Source of the DNA: Pseudozyma flocculosa PF-1 | Taxonomy: Eukaryota > Basidiomycota > Ustilaginomycetes > Ustilaginales > Ustilaginaceae | Reading direction: 5' to 3' | Assembly: GCF_000417875.1 (NCBI RefSeq) | Contig: NW_006920895.1 | Coordinates: forward strand, 44,336 to 108,335 | Length of the DNA stretch: 64,000 bases | Shown here: piece after piece, positions 43,490 through 55,420 of the stretch | Numbering within the stretch: the first letter of the stretch is position 1 | How the letters are laid out: each line of letters begins with the position of its first letter | Notes under the pieces: model-generated | Told to the model about the DNA's origin: nothing | The model's input: only the letters and a program-made list of their open reading frames with translations | Database searches by the model: none | Position numbers and translations under genes: made by a program

Positions 43490-44567
43490 CTAGGCCTTTC
43501 GCTTGCCGTTCTTGCTGCTGCCACCTCCGCTACCTTCGCTGCCGTCGCCATTATTGCCGTTTCCGCTCTTGGGCGATTTGCGCTGTCCTCGCTCGCTTCC
43601 TTGGTCGCTGCTTCCCGCACCGTTGCCGTTGGCGTAGCCTTCGCACTGGTCGATGATCTCCACCTCCGCTGAAAGAGCCGGCATGCAAGGACATCAGCGT
43701 CTCCCGACAACGCAGGGAAGCCGAAGCGGCGTCGCAGCACCTTCAACTTACTTTCGCAGTGATGTTCAATCCCCTGCAGACTATGCTCGACCTTGGCGAG
43801 CGCCTCGTCCTGGATGGGTCGGATGTACTCGCAGAGCTTCTTGTGACCACGCTGTCGCACACGGGGAGCCCCACACTTCGATGTACTGCGTCAGAATGTG
43901 CGGCGGACCGGGTAGGCGAGTTTACGAGGCTTGCCGCTACGGATCTAATCTCACCTGAAGTTGACCGTAGATCTCACCGATGGCCTGCCAGTCCTCGGCG
44001 ATGCTCTCGTTGCGGCTGGACTCCTCCTGCTTGAACCTGCGGTAGCTCTCCTCGCTGCAGAGCAGTCGGTGGAAGTCTTCCTGTCGTCAAGTGGCCGCGT
44101 TCTTTGCGGGCTCGCGCGCCTCGGATTGTCGAGCAGACGGCTCACAGCGCTTCTTCGTGCTCCTCGATGGCGCTCTCGAGGGCGATGACATATTGGTTGG
44201 TGGACTGTCAGGAGGCGGACAGGACGATAGACGGTCAGCGGCAGTGTTCGCGAGCCCCATTTCCCTTTGCGGAAGCTGCCGTGCCCTACAGCTTTGATCT
44301 GCTCGGCGACGCGTGCACGACGCTCCTTGATCTTGGCCGTCGACAGCTCTGTGGGCGGACCCAAATTGAGAAGCATCGGGATTCGTCTGAGCTGCACGTC
44401 TTGCACCGCGCCGTCTCCCCTTGGACCGGGACACCCACCAGCCAGGCGGCTGGCGAAAGCCATCTGTGTTCCATTTCTAGGTGCGGCAGGAGCTCCGAAC
44501 GTCGTGGCGTTAGGTCTAGGCTCGTACGTCTTGTCTCTGCCTCAAGAGCTCACCCTTCGACGGCCAT
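43490..44567 (-). CDS. Small coiled-coil protein, unrecognised
   Basis: Six short exons are proposed: 44554-44567, 44290-44515, 44146-44204, 43955-44080, 43752-43851 and 43490-43668, giving about 234 aa. All junctions agree in phase except exon 3 to exon 4, where the canonical GTGAGC donor leaves the frame off by one. A sequencing slip or a non-canonical site is likely there. The protein has MLLNLGPPTELSTAKIKERR, then helices STNQYVIALESAIEEHEEA and EDFHRLLCSEESYRRFKQEE, EDWQAIGEIYGQLQ, and KKLCEYIRPIQDEALAKVEH. It ends in a Gly/Ser/Asn-rich basic tail. It looks like a helical subunit of some complex. I do not recognise the family. Confidence 0.55.
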
Positions 44568-44879
44568 GATGCCTGTTGAAGGTACGGATGGCGGTAGCGG
44601 ACGGGCTGAAGGGCGGGCAGCGGGAGGAGCAGACGAGGTCCGAGTCCCGCGTTTTGGGGAGCAAAGGTCTTGGAGGTGGAGGAAAGGGCGTTCGTTAGGC
44701 GGGGCGGCCGAGGAGATATAGATGGATGGGCAGAGTGAAGGAGGTTCGGATCCAGGTTCCTCTTTGAGACGGGCTCGAGCTTGGTGCCTTTCAACACTCC
44801 TTGCCGTCGTCGTCCGCTTTCCCCTTCGCCTTTTACTCGTTCCTCCTCGCACGCCTGGGTCCTCCCACACGCCACCAGC
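44568..44879. other. Short divergent promoter region
   Basis: 312 bp separate the starts of the coiled-coil gene (minus) and the Q-rich gene (plus). It has a CT-rich stretch near 44810-44850. No other feature is seen. Confidence 0.5.
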
Positions 44880-46031
44880 ATGCAGCCCTCACCGTCAAGG
44901 AAGCGGACGATTGACCAGGTGTCGCCGCCGGCCAACGTGGCGGCCTACGCTGCTTCGGCTTCTCCGATCCCCACGGCCTTCTCTCCCGCAGCCATGGCGA
45001 CGGGCCTGTCGGGAGCGCCCGGCGCCTCTCCGGTGGGCACCGACTCTCCGTTTACCTCGGCCCTCAACCAGGGCAGTCGGATGCTTTCCGGCATCAGCGC
45101 TCCCACGCCTTCTTCGGGAATGCCGATGGGCAGCGGCTACGGGCCGGCGCAATCCCCAGCGCAGATGCAGATGCAGCTCCAGCTCCAGATGCAGGTGCAG
45201 AACGGAACCATGCCGATGGAGGTGGCGCTGCAACACATGGCCAGCATGGGAAGGCAGCAGCAGAACCTGTTTCTGCAGCAGCATCACAGGCAGCAACGGC
45301 ACCACCAGCAACAAACCATCCGGCCAGAAGTGTCCCTCAAAATGTCGCTCGACTCACTGCTCGAAGACGTCCTCCCCGCCCTCACGAGGGACGGCGACGC
45401 ATTCTACGACGCCGTTGAGGGATCGCTGAGCGCAGAAGCGGACTCCAGGCAGGTGCAGGGTGAGCTCCAATCTGCTGCAGATTCCTGTCCGGCCCCTGCC
45501 CTCCTAGATTGATGGCTCATCCCGTCTTCCCCCGCTTCTGATCCCCTGCTCCTGACCTGCTGAACAGCAAAAAGGGAACAGCTCCTGGCCAGCCTTTCCA
45601 ACCTCGCCCGGACATTGCACACCAAGGGTCTCGCGTCGCTACCGCTGTCCTCGGATACTTCTTCCAAGTCCGAGCAAGACGGGATTGGCGCCGTCACGCC
45701 CTCACACGCCGACCCGGCCGAGGCGCTGGCAAAGGATACCGCAGCCTTGCAGGAGCTCGCCAGGGATATGTTCGAGAGGCGGGCACGGCTGCGCGAGGCG
45801 GCCGGTATCATTACGGGCATCCTCAACGACGACGTGGACGTCTCCGAGTCAGATTCGGTGTCCAAGGCGCAACGGGGCGGCAAGAAGGCCTCTGTGGCCA
45901 AGAAGACGGTCACGCTGGCATTGGGCTCAGCCGCATCACGGGGCGGATCGACTCCCGCTCACACATCGACCGCAGGCGGAACCCCAAACGCGGCATCGCC
46001 TGCAGCCACTCCCGCTGGACCGTCCCGATGA
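44880..46031 (+). CDS. Gln/Met-rich protein, unrecognised
   Basis: Exons are 44880-45459 and 45568-46031, phase 1, giving 347 aa. The N-terminal half is Pro/Ser/Ala then Gln/Met/His rich (QMQMQLQLQMQVQ; QQHHRQQRHHQQQ), like transcription cofactors. A compact helical core spans the intron: KMSLDSLLEDVLPALTRDGD, then KREQLLASLSNLARTLHTKG, and later LQELARDMFERRARLREAAG. The C-terminus is Ser/Ala/Thr rich. An in-frame upstream ATG (44781) exists, but MQPSPSRKR at 44880 follows a leader-like stretch and is preferred. A Mediator-like or chromatin cofactor role is only a guess from composition. Confidence 0.68.
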
Positions 46032-46243
46032 TCGAGTCCGTCTTGGTCATCCCGGCGCTGAGGAAGCTTCCGCATGTATGCCCTTGGGCATCTTTGCGCG
46101 GGACTCTAGAGCTCTTTTGGCCCCTGGATAGGAGACGGCTCGGCTTCGCTCAACGTCCAGCACCTCCTCTATCTCTCCCATGTCCACCTACACCGCACCT
46201 TTGCCTTGCAAGATCGCCTGCCACTGCACGTTTGCCCGCGCTC

Positions 46244-47719
46244 ATGTCGCTCAAGTTCGTCGCAGTGCCGTCAATCTGGGACCTCGAAGAGATGACAACC
46301 AATGAGGGCGATCGGGTACAGGCAAGGGAAGACACTGCTGCGATCAAGGGGCCCACAGAGACCGGCGACATGGTCAGACGAGGCCAAACCGAGTCCACTC
46401 GCCCCGCTACTAGCGGAACACCGCCAGCAAATCGAGCGGGAGCCAGCCTCGAAGCAACGGGATGCGGAGGAGCGGAACGGCTCGCGGCGCGCAGTGAGTT
46501 ACAGGCCACGGCTCGGTCGTCGGCGTCCATTCCGCATCCCTCTTGAGGCAGACCGCCATCCTATAAAGCCCGGCCGTTGACTCGACTGTCTTTCCCTCTC
46601 CTCCTTCCACCTACTCAAACACGTCAGCGCTCAGCACCATCCCACCAGCACCGTCGCCAGCAACGAAAATCCTGGATCCCGAAAGCCTCTACCACGTACC
46701 TCCGAAGCAGCCTGTCGAGTCCCCGAGAACGAAAGTTTCGACTGCCACCTCGCGCCGCAGAGCGACCCGATCGCGTTCCCGGACGACCAAACAGGAGACG
46801 GCCAATCCGACAAAGGTCGTCGTGCAACCACCACTAGCCATACCGGACTCGCCGGACGTCATCATCATCATGTCGGACTCTGCGCAGTCGGACCTCGAGG
46901 TCATGGAGGACGTCTTCGACTTTGACGAGGCCTCGCTCTCGCCCAGCGATGACGAGGCCCCTCCTCGCCCGACCTCCAACCGCAAGAAGCGCATCGCGTC
47001 CGCAAGCGGTACCCGAAGGAAGACGGACAAGAAGGCGAAGAAAACGAAGGGAGAAGGAGATTTCGAGATCAGTGAGACGAAGGTGGAGCCGGACGAGGTC
47101 GAGCAGGAGCCGTTGAGCCAGGAGAAAGAGTCTGCGCAGGGCGCCAAGGCCGAAGAGGAAAAGGAGGATACGACGTCAAACGGCGACATGGCCGGTGAGG
47201 AGAAGGGCGAGAAGGTCAAGCCGAGCAAGATCAAGGCCAAGCAGACGAAGCCTCGCAAGCCCCGCGTCAAGAAGGAGGCCGCCAAGGCCGCCGGAGTAGA
47301 GGAAGAGGCACAGCCGGAAGGCTCGACCAAGCCTGCCAAAGAAGGCAGGACAGTCGTTCGCTTCACCAAGGAAGAGGACATCTGCCTGATCGAGGCAATG
47401 AGGGAGGTGAGGTGTGACGGCCGATCGTGCGGCTCCTATTTCCTTGGACGGGGCTGATTCATTGCATCCCTCCCCTTTGGCTGCCCATCGGCCATGCCAA
47501 CTCACCCCGGACTCCACAGCATCTCCTGCAGACCGTGCCAGCCATCTCTGTCAAGCTACCGGATCGAAACCCGACCTCGGTCCGATCCCGCATCCTCGTG
47601 AGTTGAAGGCAATGACCTAGAGACCGAGGTACATTGTTCGTGGCGTGATTCACTGACCGATGCCCTGATCTGGAGATTTGCGACAGACACTCATCAAGAC
47701 CCTGCTCTCCTCGTCGTGA
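46244..47719 (+). CDS. Myb/SANT-like DNA-binding protein (probable)
   Basis: Four exons agree in phase: 46244-46493, 46628-47406, 47520-47597 and 47687-47719 (379 aa). The C-terminal domain is assembled from three exons. RFTKEEDICLIEAMRE gives a helix with the conserved Trp position replaced by Phe. HLLQTVPAISVKLPDRN follows, then TSVRSRILTLIKTLLSSS. This has the spacing of a single Myb/SANT-type trihelix, but key aromatic residues are weak, so the family call is moderate. Before it lies an acidic, Lys-rich disordered region (KKTKGEGDFEISETK; KPRKPRVKKEAAKAA). Exon 1 is the least secure: an alternative is that translation starts at ATG 46870, but sequence upstream of it (LDPESLYHVPPKQP) already looks coding. 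Confidence 0.6.
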
Positions 47720-48075
47720 TGAGTGCGCGTGCGCCGACCTCACCCAACGAATCAATACGACCACAGCAACCACGAGAAAAACAGGCAGGCAAGAATGCAG
47801 ACAAGGAGCCATGACCGCCCTGCCCCGTCCGCTTGGGGCTTACAGCAAGAGCGGGCGGCATCAGCCGGCAGTCGGCACCTCGAACGGCGATGCTCCCTTT
47901 TCCTAACACGGCCTTTTCAGGCTGCCTGGCACAGCGGGTGCAGAGCTTAGACGCGTGAGCCTGGCAGACACCCTTGATGATATTCTGCTCGAATCGAATC
48001 GCTGAATCGGGTGTGCGTATAGTACAACAGAGATGGGAAAGTGGGAAGGATGCCGCTCCGCGGCGCCGAGTCCGG
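47720..48075. other. Convergent intergenic region
   Basis: This is the 3' flank of the Myb-like gene and SMC1. Nothing else is recognised. Confidence 0.5.
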
Positions 48076-51000
48076 CTATGCGTACTGCTCGAGATCGAGG
48101 GTGAGGCTGGAGCTCGAGTTGACGTCCTGATCGCGGTAGATGCCGACGAGGCTCTGGCTGCGCTCGTACAGGCTCGCCTTGAGCGAGATGACGATGAACT
48201 GGAACTGGTCGCTGGCGTGCTGTCGAATATAGTTGCTGACCTTGGCCACGTTCTGGCTATCGAGGGCGGCATCGACCTCGTCCAGAACGAAAAAGGGCGC
48301 GGGCTGGAACGAGTGGATGGCAAACAGCAGTGCCAGCGCGGCCATGGTCTTTTCGCCGCCGCTGAGCGCCGTGATGTCGCGGAAGCGCTTCATGGGCGGG
48401 ACCACCGAGTAGCTGATGCCGCCGAGGTAGGGTTCCTCGGTGTTCTCGATGGAGAGGTACGCCGAGCCGCCCATTGGCGCCGCCTTGCCCTTGGAGAGGT
48501 CCTTGTAGACGGAGTCGATGCGCGACGAGATGTGGTTGAAGGCGCGATTGAAGAGGTCGCACCGCCGCTTGCGGATCCGGCTGAACTCGTCGCGCGCCTC
48601 TTTCGCCTCGCGGCGCGACCGCTCAAACTCGCGCTCCGTCTCGGCCAGCTTCGCCTCGGTATCGTCGAGGCGCTCGACGGCCTTCATGTTGGGCGACATC
48701 TTGTCAATCTCGGCCGTCACCGTGTCGATTCGCGACTGGAGCTCGGCCCCCATGGCAGCCCCGCCATCCTCCTTCTCCTCGTCGTCGAGGTCGCCAAAGT
48801 CGACTTCAATGCCGTAGTCGGGTACCTTGACGGCCTCCTGCGTGCCGGCCTCGTCGATGTCCATTAGCGCGCCGCCGAGCTCGCCCGTCTCCTCGAGCGG
48901 GACCTTGGACAGCGAGCCGGTGACCAGTGGCAGCTGGATCTCCTCGAGCCGGCAACGCCTGTAGAAGGCCGTTCGTTCCGAGCCGAGCTTCTCAATCTCG
49001 TCATTGCGCTGCGCAATCTCCTTGAGCACCGCCTCCAGGCTGCGGCTGGCTCGAGCCGCTTCGGTCTTGGCCGTATCGAGCGCCGCCTTCTTGTCGTCGT
49101 AGTCGCTGCGGAGCGTGTCTAGCTGCTCCTGCACCTCGCTGACCTCTTCAAGCACGGCATCGATCTCGTCCTCTTGCGCCTTCTTCTGGGCTTGGAGAGT
49201 GCGGATCTTCTCTTGTTCCTTGGCGATGGTGCGCCTCAGGCTCTCGAGGCGCTCTTGCGTCGATCGGATCTGCTGCCTCTCGAAGTTGGCCCTGACGCGC
49301 GGCGACGAGGAAGGAGAAACAGATGAGGATTTACGGGTCATGTTTAGCGCAAAGGCTCTTCCGCCACTGGGCCCGTGGGTGGGTCACTCACTGGTGCGTC
49401 AGGCGGGCTAGCTGGCTGTCAAACTGCAGCCTTGCGTCGCTCTGCTGCTGCATCATGCGGACCTGCCTCTCCTCGTACTCGCGAATGTTGGCCACGCCGA
49501 TCCGTGCACAGAACGTGGCGAATACGGCATCCTCCTCCCGGTTGACGGTGGTCTCGAGCGACGACATCTGGTCCTGCAGCTTCTGCAGCTCGGCCTGGCT
49601 CGATCGCAGCTTGGGCTTGGTCTCTTTGAGCTGCTTGTCGATGTTCTTGAGCTCATCGCGGATGCCCTTGAGACGGCTGTCGACGGCGGCGAGATCGTCT
49701 CGCATCGAGACGAGCTCCGCCTCGAGCCGGTTGACCTGTGCCACGAGTTCATCGTCGCTAACCACAGCCCTTCGTTGGGTCTGCAGCTCCTTGAGCTCGG
49801 CCAAGCACTGGTCCTGCTGCTTCTGAAGGCCTTCGACCTCGCGTTCGCCCCACCGCTTGCCGCCTGCCTGGCCAGACTGACCTCCGGTGATGAGGCCACT
49901 CTTGTGGATGACGGTGCCATCGAGCGTCACAGCTGTGGCGAGAGGTCGTGACAGGAGGAGATCAGGGGAGACATGGAGGTCAACGTCGACGAGCAAGACT
50001 GCGCAACGACGGCGGGTCAGAACGGTGCATGGGACCCACCTTTGACCTCAACCTTCTTGTCATAGACGACTGTGCGCGCAACGTCCATCGTATCGCAGAC
50101 GAGCGCGTTGCCACACGCGTGCTGGATGGCCCGTTCGATCACCGAGTCGTACTGGATCACGTCGATGGCGAGGCGCGCACCCTTGGCAATGTTGCGGAGG
50201 CGGTCGTTGATCGGCTTCACCTGGATGCTGTCGAGGGGCAGGAACGTGGCCTGGCCCGCGCGCTGGTTGCGGAGGTACTCGATGCAGTCGATGGCGGTGC
50301 GCTCGTGGTCGACAATGACGGCGTCGGCATTGCGGCCGAGCACCGTCGAAATGGCCAGATCATACTTGCGCTGCGTCGGCTTGCACAGGTCGATGACGCG
50401 ACCGCGGACACCGGGAAAAATCTTCTGCAGCGCTGCAATGGTCTCCTTCATCCTCGTCTCGCGCTCCGACTCCTTCTGGTCGTGGCCGGCCTGGACCAGC
50501 TTGTTGTAACAAACCTGCAGCGTGTCGTTGAGCTTTGTCTCGCGCAGATTGATCCGCTCGCGTTCTTGCTTGGCCGCGTCGAGCTCGTCGCGGGTGCGCT
50601 TGAGTCGCTCCTCGAGCTGGGTGCGCTTGCCGTCGAGGTTTGCCTTCCGCTCCGAGACCGATGTCTCTTCGGCTTGCAGCTTTTCCTTTTGCTTGTTCAG
50701 CTGCTCCTGCTTCTCCTCGAACGACTTGACGTTGTCGCTCTTGATGCGGGCATCGCGCCGAAGCCCCTCGAGCTCCTGTCGCTCCGAGACGGCGCGCATG
50801 TTGGCCTGGGCACGCAGACCGTGGTACTCGGCCAGGTCGGCCTCGCTCAACGTGAGGCCCGTTGATTCGAGTGCCTGTCGCTGCTCCTCGGCCGCCCGGT
50901 CAGCTGCCCGGCGCACCGTTTCCTGGTCGCGTTCGAGCTTGGCGAGGCTGCCATTTTGCTTCTCGAGGTCTCTCTCCACCTGTTCGCCAAGCTTCTGCGC

Positions 51001-52104
51001 GTTGTCGAGCTTTCTCCTGGAATGAGCCAGGCGCTCCTCGTAGGCGTCGAGCACTGGCCGCAGCGCCTCGGCATCGCGCAGCTTCTGCTTGATGGTGCGC
51101 TCGGCCTGGAGGATTTCCTTTTGTGCCTGGCCTTGGTCCCTCCGCGCCTCGCTGACGGCATCGTCGGCGCGCTTCTGCTGCTTGCGCAGTGGTCCGAGCT
51201 TGTCCTTGTGCTCATCGATCGTCTTGCGGCTGGCCTCGATCTCCTCTTCGATGTGGTAGAGGCGCCACATGATCTGCTGCATGACGTGGGCCTCGCGCTC
51301 GCGCTGCAGCCGCTCGAACTTTTCGGCCTCGCTCTTTTGCTCGCGAAACTGCTTGAGCTCCGAATTGATGCCTCTGCGCTTGTTGAAGTTGAAGGTCGAG
51401 TTGTCGGTGGCCCTCTCCTGTGCCGCCTTGGCCCTTTCGTACTCGTCGCGCAGCTCGAGGGAGCCGCTGATCTGGTCGATGAGGCGGCTGAGCTCCCTGG
51501 AACCCTGCGATGCGACGGCCTCGACATCGCCCTGGAAGACGAGGAAGTTTTTGGCCTTGACGAGGATGTTGAACTGCTCGAGGCGGGCATTGTACTGGGT
51601 CCAGGCGGTGGCGCGTCCGTTGTAGCGGTACTCGCTGGAGCCGCTGAGGGTGATGATGCGCTGGAAGCGGTGCTCGTGGCCCTTTGCGTCTTCGTAGATT
51701 GCAGTGACGCTGGCCTTTTTGGCGGTGCCTTCGCCCTCGTCTTCTTGGTCTTCGTCGTCCGTTGCAGGGGCGGGTTGCGGGTGGTCGTCGACGTCGGTGC
51801 GGCCCATTTTGCGTCCGCGGAAAATGAGGTCCTTTAGCTGGCTGGAGCGGAGCTGCGCACTCTTGACGCCAAGCACGAACGAGATGGCGTCCATCAGGTT
51901 GGACTTGCCGCTACCATTTGGGCCGACTTTGGAGAACCAAGGCGAGGGAAGGGCGTGTGAGTGTGCTACTTTGGGAGGAGGCGGGCAGAGGATGGATGAC
52001 GAGCGTGTGCACTCACTGACTGCTGTGAAGGAGTAAAAGGGCCCAACGACCTGCTTGCCCCTGTAGCTCTTGAAGTTTTCGATTTCGAGGCGTTTGAGCG
52101 GCAT
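48076..52104 (-). CDS. SMC1: Cohesin subunit SMC1
   Basis: SMC1 pairs with SMC3 to form the cohesin ring that holds sister chromatids together. Exons are 52017-52104, 50040-51926, 49392-49932 and 48076-49291, phases 1, 1 and 2, giving 1243 aa, the normal length. The N-terminal head has LEIENFKSYRG and Walker A GPNGSGKS at 31-38, split from FTAVI by the first intron. Long heptad coiled coils flank the hinge (FPGVRGRVIDLCKPTQRKYD; AVTLDGTVIHKSGLITGG). The C-terminal head has FRDITALSGGEKTMAALALL (signature about 1148) and Walker B FFVLDEVDAALD about 1172. The SMC1-specific IGPNGSGKSNLMDAISFVLG separates it from SMC2-4. An acidic Asp/Glu insert (about residues 95-115) lies in the head. Confidence 0.95.
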
Positions 52105-52783
52105 CGTGGGCGAGGGGTATGGGGGCCGGTGGTACTGAGGGTTAGCTTGGGGGTGGGGTGGGGATGGGTCCCCCGGCTGTCGAGCGGTCGTGGAGCGTTT
52201 CTGGAAGGGGATGGGCGAAGCAAGGTGGGCGCAGCATGCAGAGTGAGGGAGATGGGAGCAGGTGGCGTGAATTGGAAGGAGCAGGCAGGCAGGGTGAGAG
52301 GGCGCAGCCAGTGAGAGGGGGTCGGAGTGGCCAGACCGGGCCCTGCCAGTCGAAAGTCACGCGCGGGGCAGACAGGCCTGGCCTGGACGGACTCTCTTGT
52401 TGGTCGCTGGCGGGCAGGCGGGCAGGCGGGCGCAGCGCGTCGCGTTGAGGCAGGCCGGCAGGCAAAGCCGAGGTCAAAGCGGCAGAGGCCCCGCCCCCAC
52501 TGCTCCACCTCTTGGCCTGGCCTGGCCTGCAGAGTGGCAGGCAGGGCGCAGCAGGTGGTTTGGTTGGCGGGCGGGCCCATCATTCAACGCCCCGCACCTC
52601 GCTCGCTCTCTGCTGAATCTCATCGGGCTTCCCTCTCTGCCTCTCTGCTGCCCCTCCTTCTTGCCCTTCTGGCCACACGTGTGACTTCCCGCCACACTCT
52701 CGTCCAAACCACCATGACATAGCATCGTACCGCCCTAGCCTTGCTGTCCATCGCATCGTCTCGGGGCGGTTGGGCTCACCGCC
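52105..52783. other. Divergent SMC1/ING promoter region
   Basis: It contains GGGCAGGCGGGCAGGCGGGC near 52410 and CTTGGCCTGGCCTGGCCTGC near 52515. CT-rich sequence precedes the ING start. No gene is seen. Confidence 0.55.
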
Positions 52784-55294
52784 ATGTCTTCTCCACAGAC
52801 CACCTCGTCTCCCTCGTCCAGCCGCCTTGGACCTCCTCCCATCGCAAACCCCAGCGCCGGTACAAAGTCGCTCAAGCGCAAGCGACCCTCGCTTCATTCA
52901 CAGCAGCAGCAGCAGCAGCAGCGGCAACGACAGCGCATCGTCGCCTCATCGTCCGACTTTGAAGCCGACGACCACGGCCCAGCTTCCACCTCGGCCGCCT
53001 CCTCAACAGCCCAACTTCAGCGGCCACCACACCAGCCAAGCTCGCATCGCCCAACGAGCCGCACCGCGGCACCCCGTTCACCACCTTCTCTACCCTCCAG
53101 CCGCACTCCGTCACCGCGCAAGGCGACAAGAAGCACACGCACGCCACACCGCCCCGCTCCACGATTGGAAATGAACAACGGCGACGATCGCGACGCTACC
53201 CTTGACAGAGGGTCGGACGGCGGCAACAAGCAGGACATCAACCATACGATGGACCGGCGGCGGGCTAACCGCGATCGCAGCGATGACGATGGCGGAGGCG
53301 ACGATGACGCCGACGGTGACGACGACGACGATGGAGAGTTTGAGCTAGACGATGAGGCACCGCCAAGTCAGGCCTCGGCGCGGGCGCGGCGCACGCCTTC
53401 GAGAATCGGCGCTGTCAGGTCAAGGCGGGCTCGGGTCAGTGTCATGATAGCCGACGACGACGATGTCGACGAAGAACACGACGCAATCGAGTGCAACAGA
53501 CGGCGAGGCTCCTCGCCTCGAAAGTCCAATAGGAGGCCACGGAGAACGGCATCAAGGAAGCTGTTGTCCGAGGACGACGAAGGCACCGAGGATGACGATG
53601 CCCAAGGTGGCGACGACGACGACCGCGTGGCTGGCAGGGCAGCCGGCATCTCTCCTACAGCTGCAGGGTCTACCACCGCCAAGGAAGAAGATGAGGTGCA
53701 AGAAGAGGAAATGGACGAAGAGGCGAAGAGAGCGGCGCAAGCCAAGAGGGAGGAAGACGAGCTGGTCACGCGGTGGACCGAAGAGTACTTTGAGATTGTC
53801 GAGCAGCTCCCGCTCGAGATCCATCGCTCCCTGGCGCTGTTGAGGGAGCTCGAGTCCCAGATGACTGCTCGATTGGCCTCGGTCTCCCACGACGCCATCG
53901 CCTACCGAGATGCCCGTCTGGCCCTCCATCAAAACTTGTTGAATAAGACGGTGCCCGCGGATCCAAACGGGCGAGCACAGACCGTGCCGCCGAGCCATGC
54001 GGGCTCTGCTGCATCCGAACCAGCGACGGTGGAAGCACAAGTAACAACGCAGGCCAAGCACGCCACCAAAAACCCTCCCGACGGCGGAACAAATGGCAAC
54101 GGCTCAAGCAGCGCAGCAGCGCCAGAGGTCGGTAGCGACGAGGCACAAAAGTCGGGACCGGCTGCAGATGTTCCGCCGGCGTCGTTACAGGGCGCAGCTT
54201 TGCCGCCTTCGTCAACGGCGCCGGCTAGCCCGACCGCTCCGGAGCCAACGCTCTCCAGCGAATCGCGGAAGTCGCTGCTCCATCGCATCTCGCAGTGCGC
54301 CTGCGAAGCTGTTCGCGCGGGCGAGGAAAAGGTTGGCCTGGCCATCACCACCTACGAGTGGATCGACCGGCAGTGTCGCAGGCTGGACGCCGACCTGAAA
54401 AAGATCGAATCGAGCCTTGTCCTCGGTCTCCGCACCGGGACCGAGGAGAGCAGGGGCCTACGCGAGGCGCAGGGCCTCGCCACCGATGGAGGAACGAGAG
54501 AAGGCTCGGAGGCAGAGGAAGAGGCGGGCCAAGAGGCGGGAGAAGGGATGGGCAGCCCTGCGGAAGAAGGCCCGGTGGACGATGCCGAGGTAGCCGCGGT
54601 CAAGAGTAACACAGTGACTCCGCGGCTCGGTGGCGACGCCGTCCTCCTCGCCGAGGAAGCGGCCGCCGACGGCGGGCTGACCCGGAAAAGGGCGAGACGG
54701 AGCTCGGGAGCCGCTGGTGCCCCCTCCATTCCACATGGAGAACCAGCAGCTTCCGCCGTCGAGGAATCGGTCACCCGAACACGGGCTGGCGGTCGTCGCC
54801 GCACCGTCTCCCAGGCCTCGGCGACCAAGCTGAGCGATAGGGCCGTGTCTCCTACCGCAGCGTCAACCCAGGCGAAACCGAAGGGCCGACAAGGTAGGTG
54901 TGCTGGCTTTCCTGCGGTACGTCGTCGTCGCACCGTTTCTTGGCTGGTCTCCGCTAACCGACCACCTCGTCCGTCTGCCGTCGGCCCAGCCGCAGCGGCG
55001 CTGCCAGAGACAACCTCGATCGTGCCGGGACACGAAGCGATGGCCATCGACCCCAACGAGCCGCGCTACTGCTACTGCGACCAGCCCTCGTTTGACGAGA
55101 TGGTGGCCTGCGACAACGACGACTGCCCGCGCGAGTGGTTCCACTACGGCTGCGTCGGGCTCACGGCCTCGCCAAAGGGCAAGTGGTATTGTCGCTTCTG
55201 CGCGCCGCCCAACTGGAAGGGCCCCGGCACAGACGTGCCGCCTGGAGCCAGATTTCGGCCACATGGGTACAAGAGCAAGAAGAGGAAGGGATGA
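52784..55294 (+). CDS. ING-family chromatin reader with C-terminal PHD finger
   Basis: Exons are 52784-54893 and 54990-55294 (804 aa). The 96-nt intron (GTAGGT...CGCTAAC...CCCAG) is a multiple of three with no stop. The ING helical region is split: [20 protein letters not shown] near residue 333, then [21 protein letters not shown] about 170 residues later. The C-terminal PHD finger (about 730-775) has the C4HC3 series [30 protein letters not shown] and KGKWYCRFC, close to ING PHDs that read H3K4me3 in histone acetyltransferase or deacetylase complexes. It ends in a basic SKKRKG. The first 330 residues are disordered with poly-Gln and Asp/Glu runs. Which yeast counterpart (Pho23, Yng1, Yng2) it matches is not clear. 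Confidence 0.88.
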   Translation: MSSPQTTSSPSSSRLGPPPIANPSAGTKSLKRKRPSLHSQQQQQQQRQRQRIVASSSDFEADDHGPASTSAASSTAQLQRPPHQPSSHRPTSRTAAPRSPPSLPSSRTPSPRKATRSTRTPHRPAPRLEMNNGDDRDATLDRGSDGGNKQDINHTMDRRRANRDRSDDDGGGDDDADGDDDDDGEFELDDEAPPSQASARARRTPSRIGAVRSRRARVSVMIADDDDVDEEHDAIECNRRRGSSPRKSNRRPRRTASRKLLSEDDEGTEDDDAQGGDDDDRVAGRAAGISPTAAGSTTAKEEDEVQEEEMDEEAKRAAQAKREEDELVTRWTEEYFEIVEQLPLEIHRSLALLRELESQMTARLASVSHDAIAYRDARLALHQNLLNKTVPADPNGRAQTVPPSHAGSAASEPATVEAQVTTQAKHATKNPPDGGTNGNGSSSAAAPEVGSDEAQKSGPAADVPPASLQGAALPPSSTAPASPTAPEPTLSSESRKSLLHRISQCACEAVRAGEEKVGLAITTYEWIDRQCRRLDADLKKIESSLVLGLRTGTEESRGLREAQGLATDGGTREGSEAEEEAGQEAGEGMGSPAEEGPVDDAEVAAVKSNTVTPRLGGDAVLLAEEAAADGGLTRKRARRSSGAAGAPSIPHGEPAASAVEESVTRTRAGGRRRTVSQASATKLSDRAVSPTAASTQAKPKGRQGRCAGFPAVRRRRTVSWLVSANRPPRPSAVGPAAAALPETTSIVPGHEAMAIDPNEPRYCYCDQPSFDEMVACDNDDCPREWFHYGCVGLTASPKGKWYCRFCAPPNWKGPGTDVPPGARFRPHGYKSKKRKG

Positions 55295-55420
55295 GCTGGA
55301 CCGCGGCGGCCAAAGTTGGTGGAGCGGGAAAGGATGGCGCAGTGGCGCGTCACAATTGGCAGGGTTGTCGAATGCAGAGCGAACTATACGCCGTCGTTTT
55401 GGTGCCTGCCACGACCGGAC

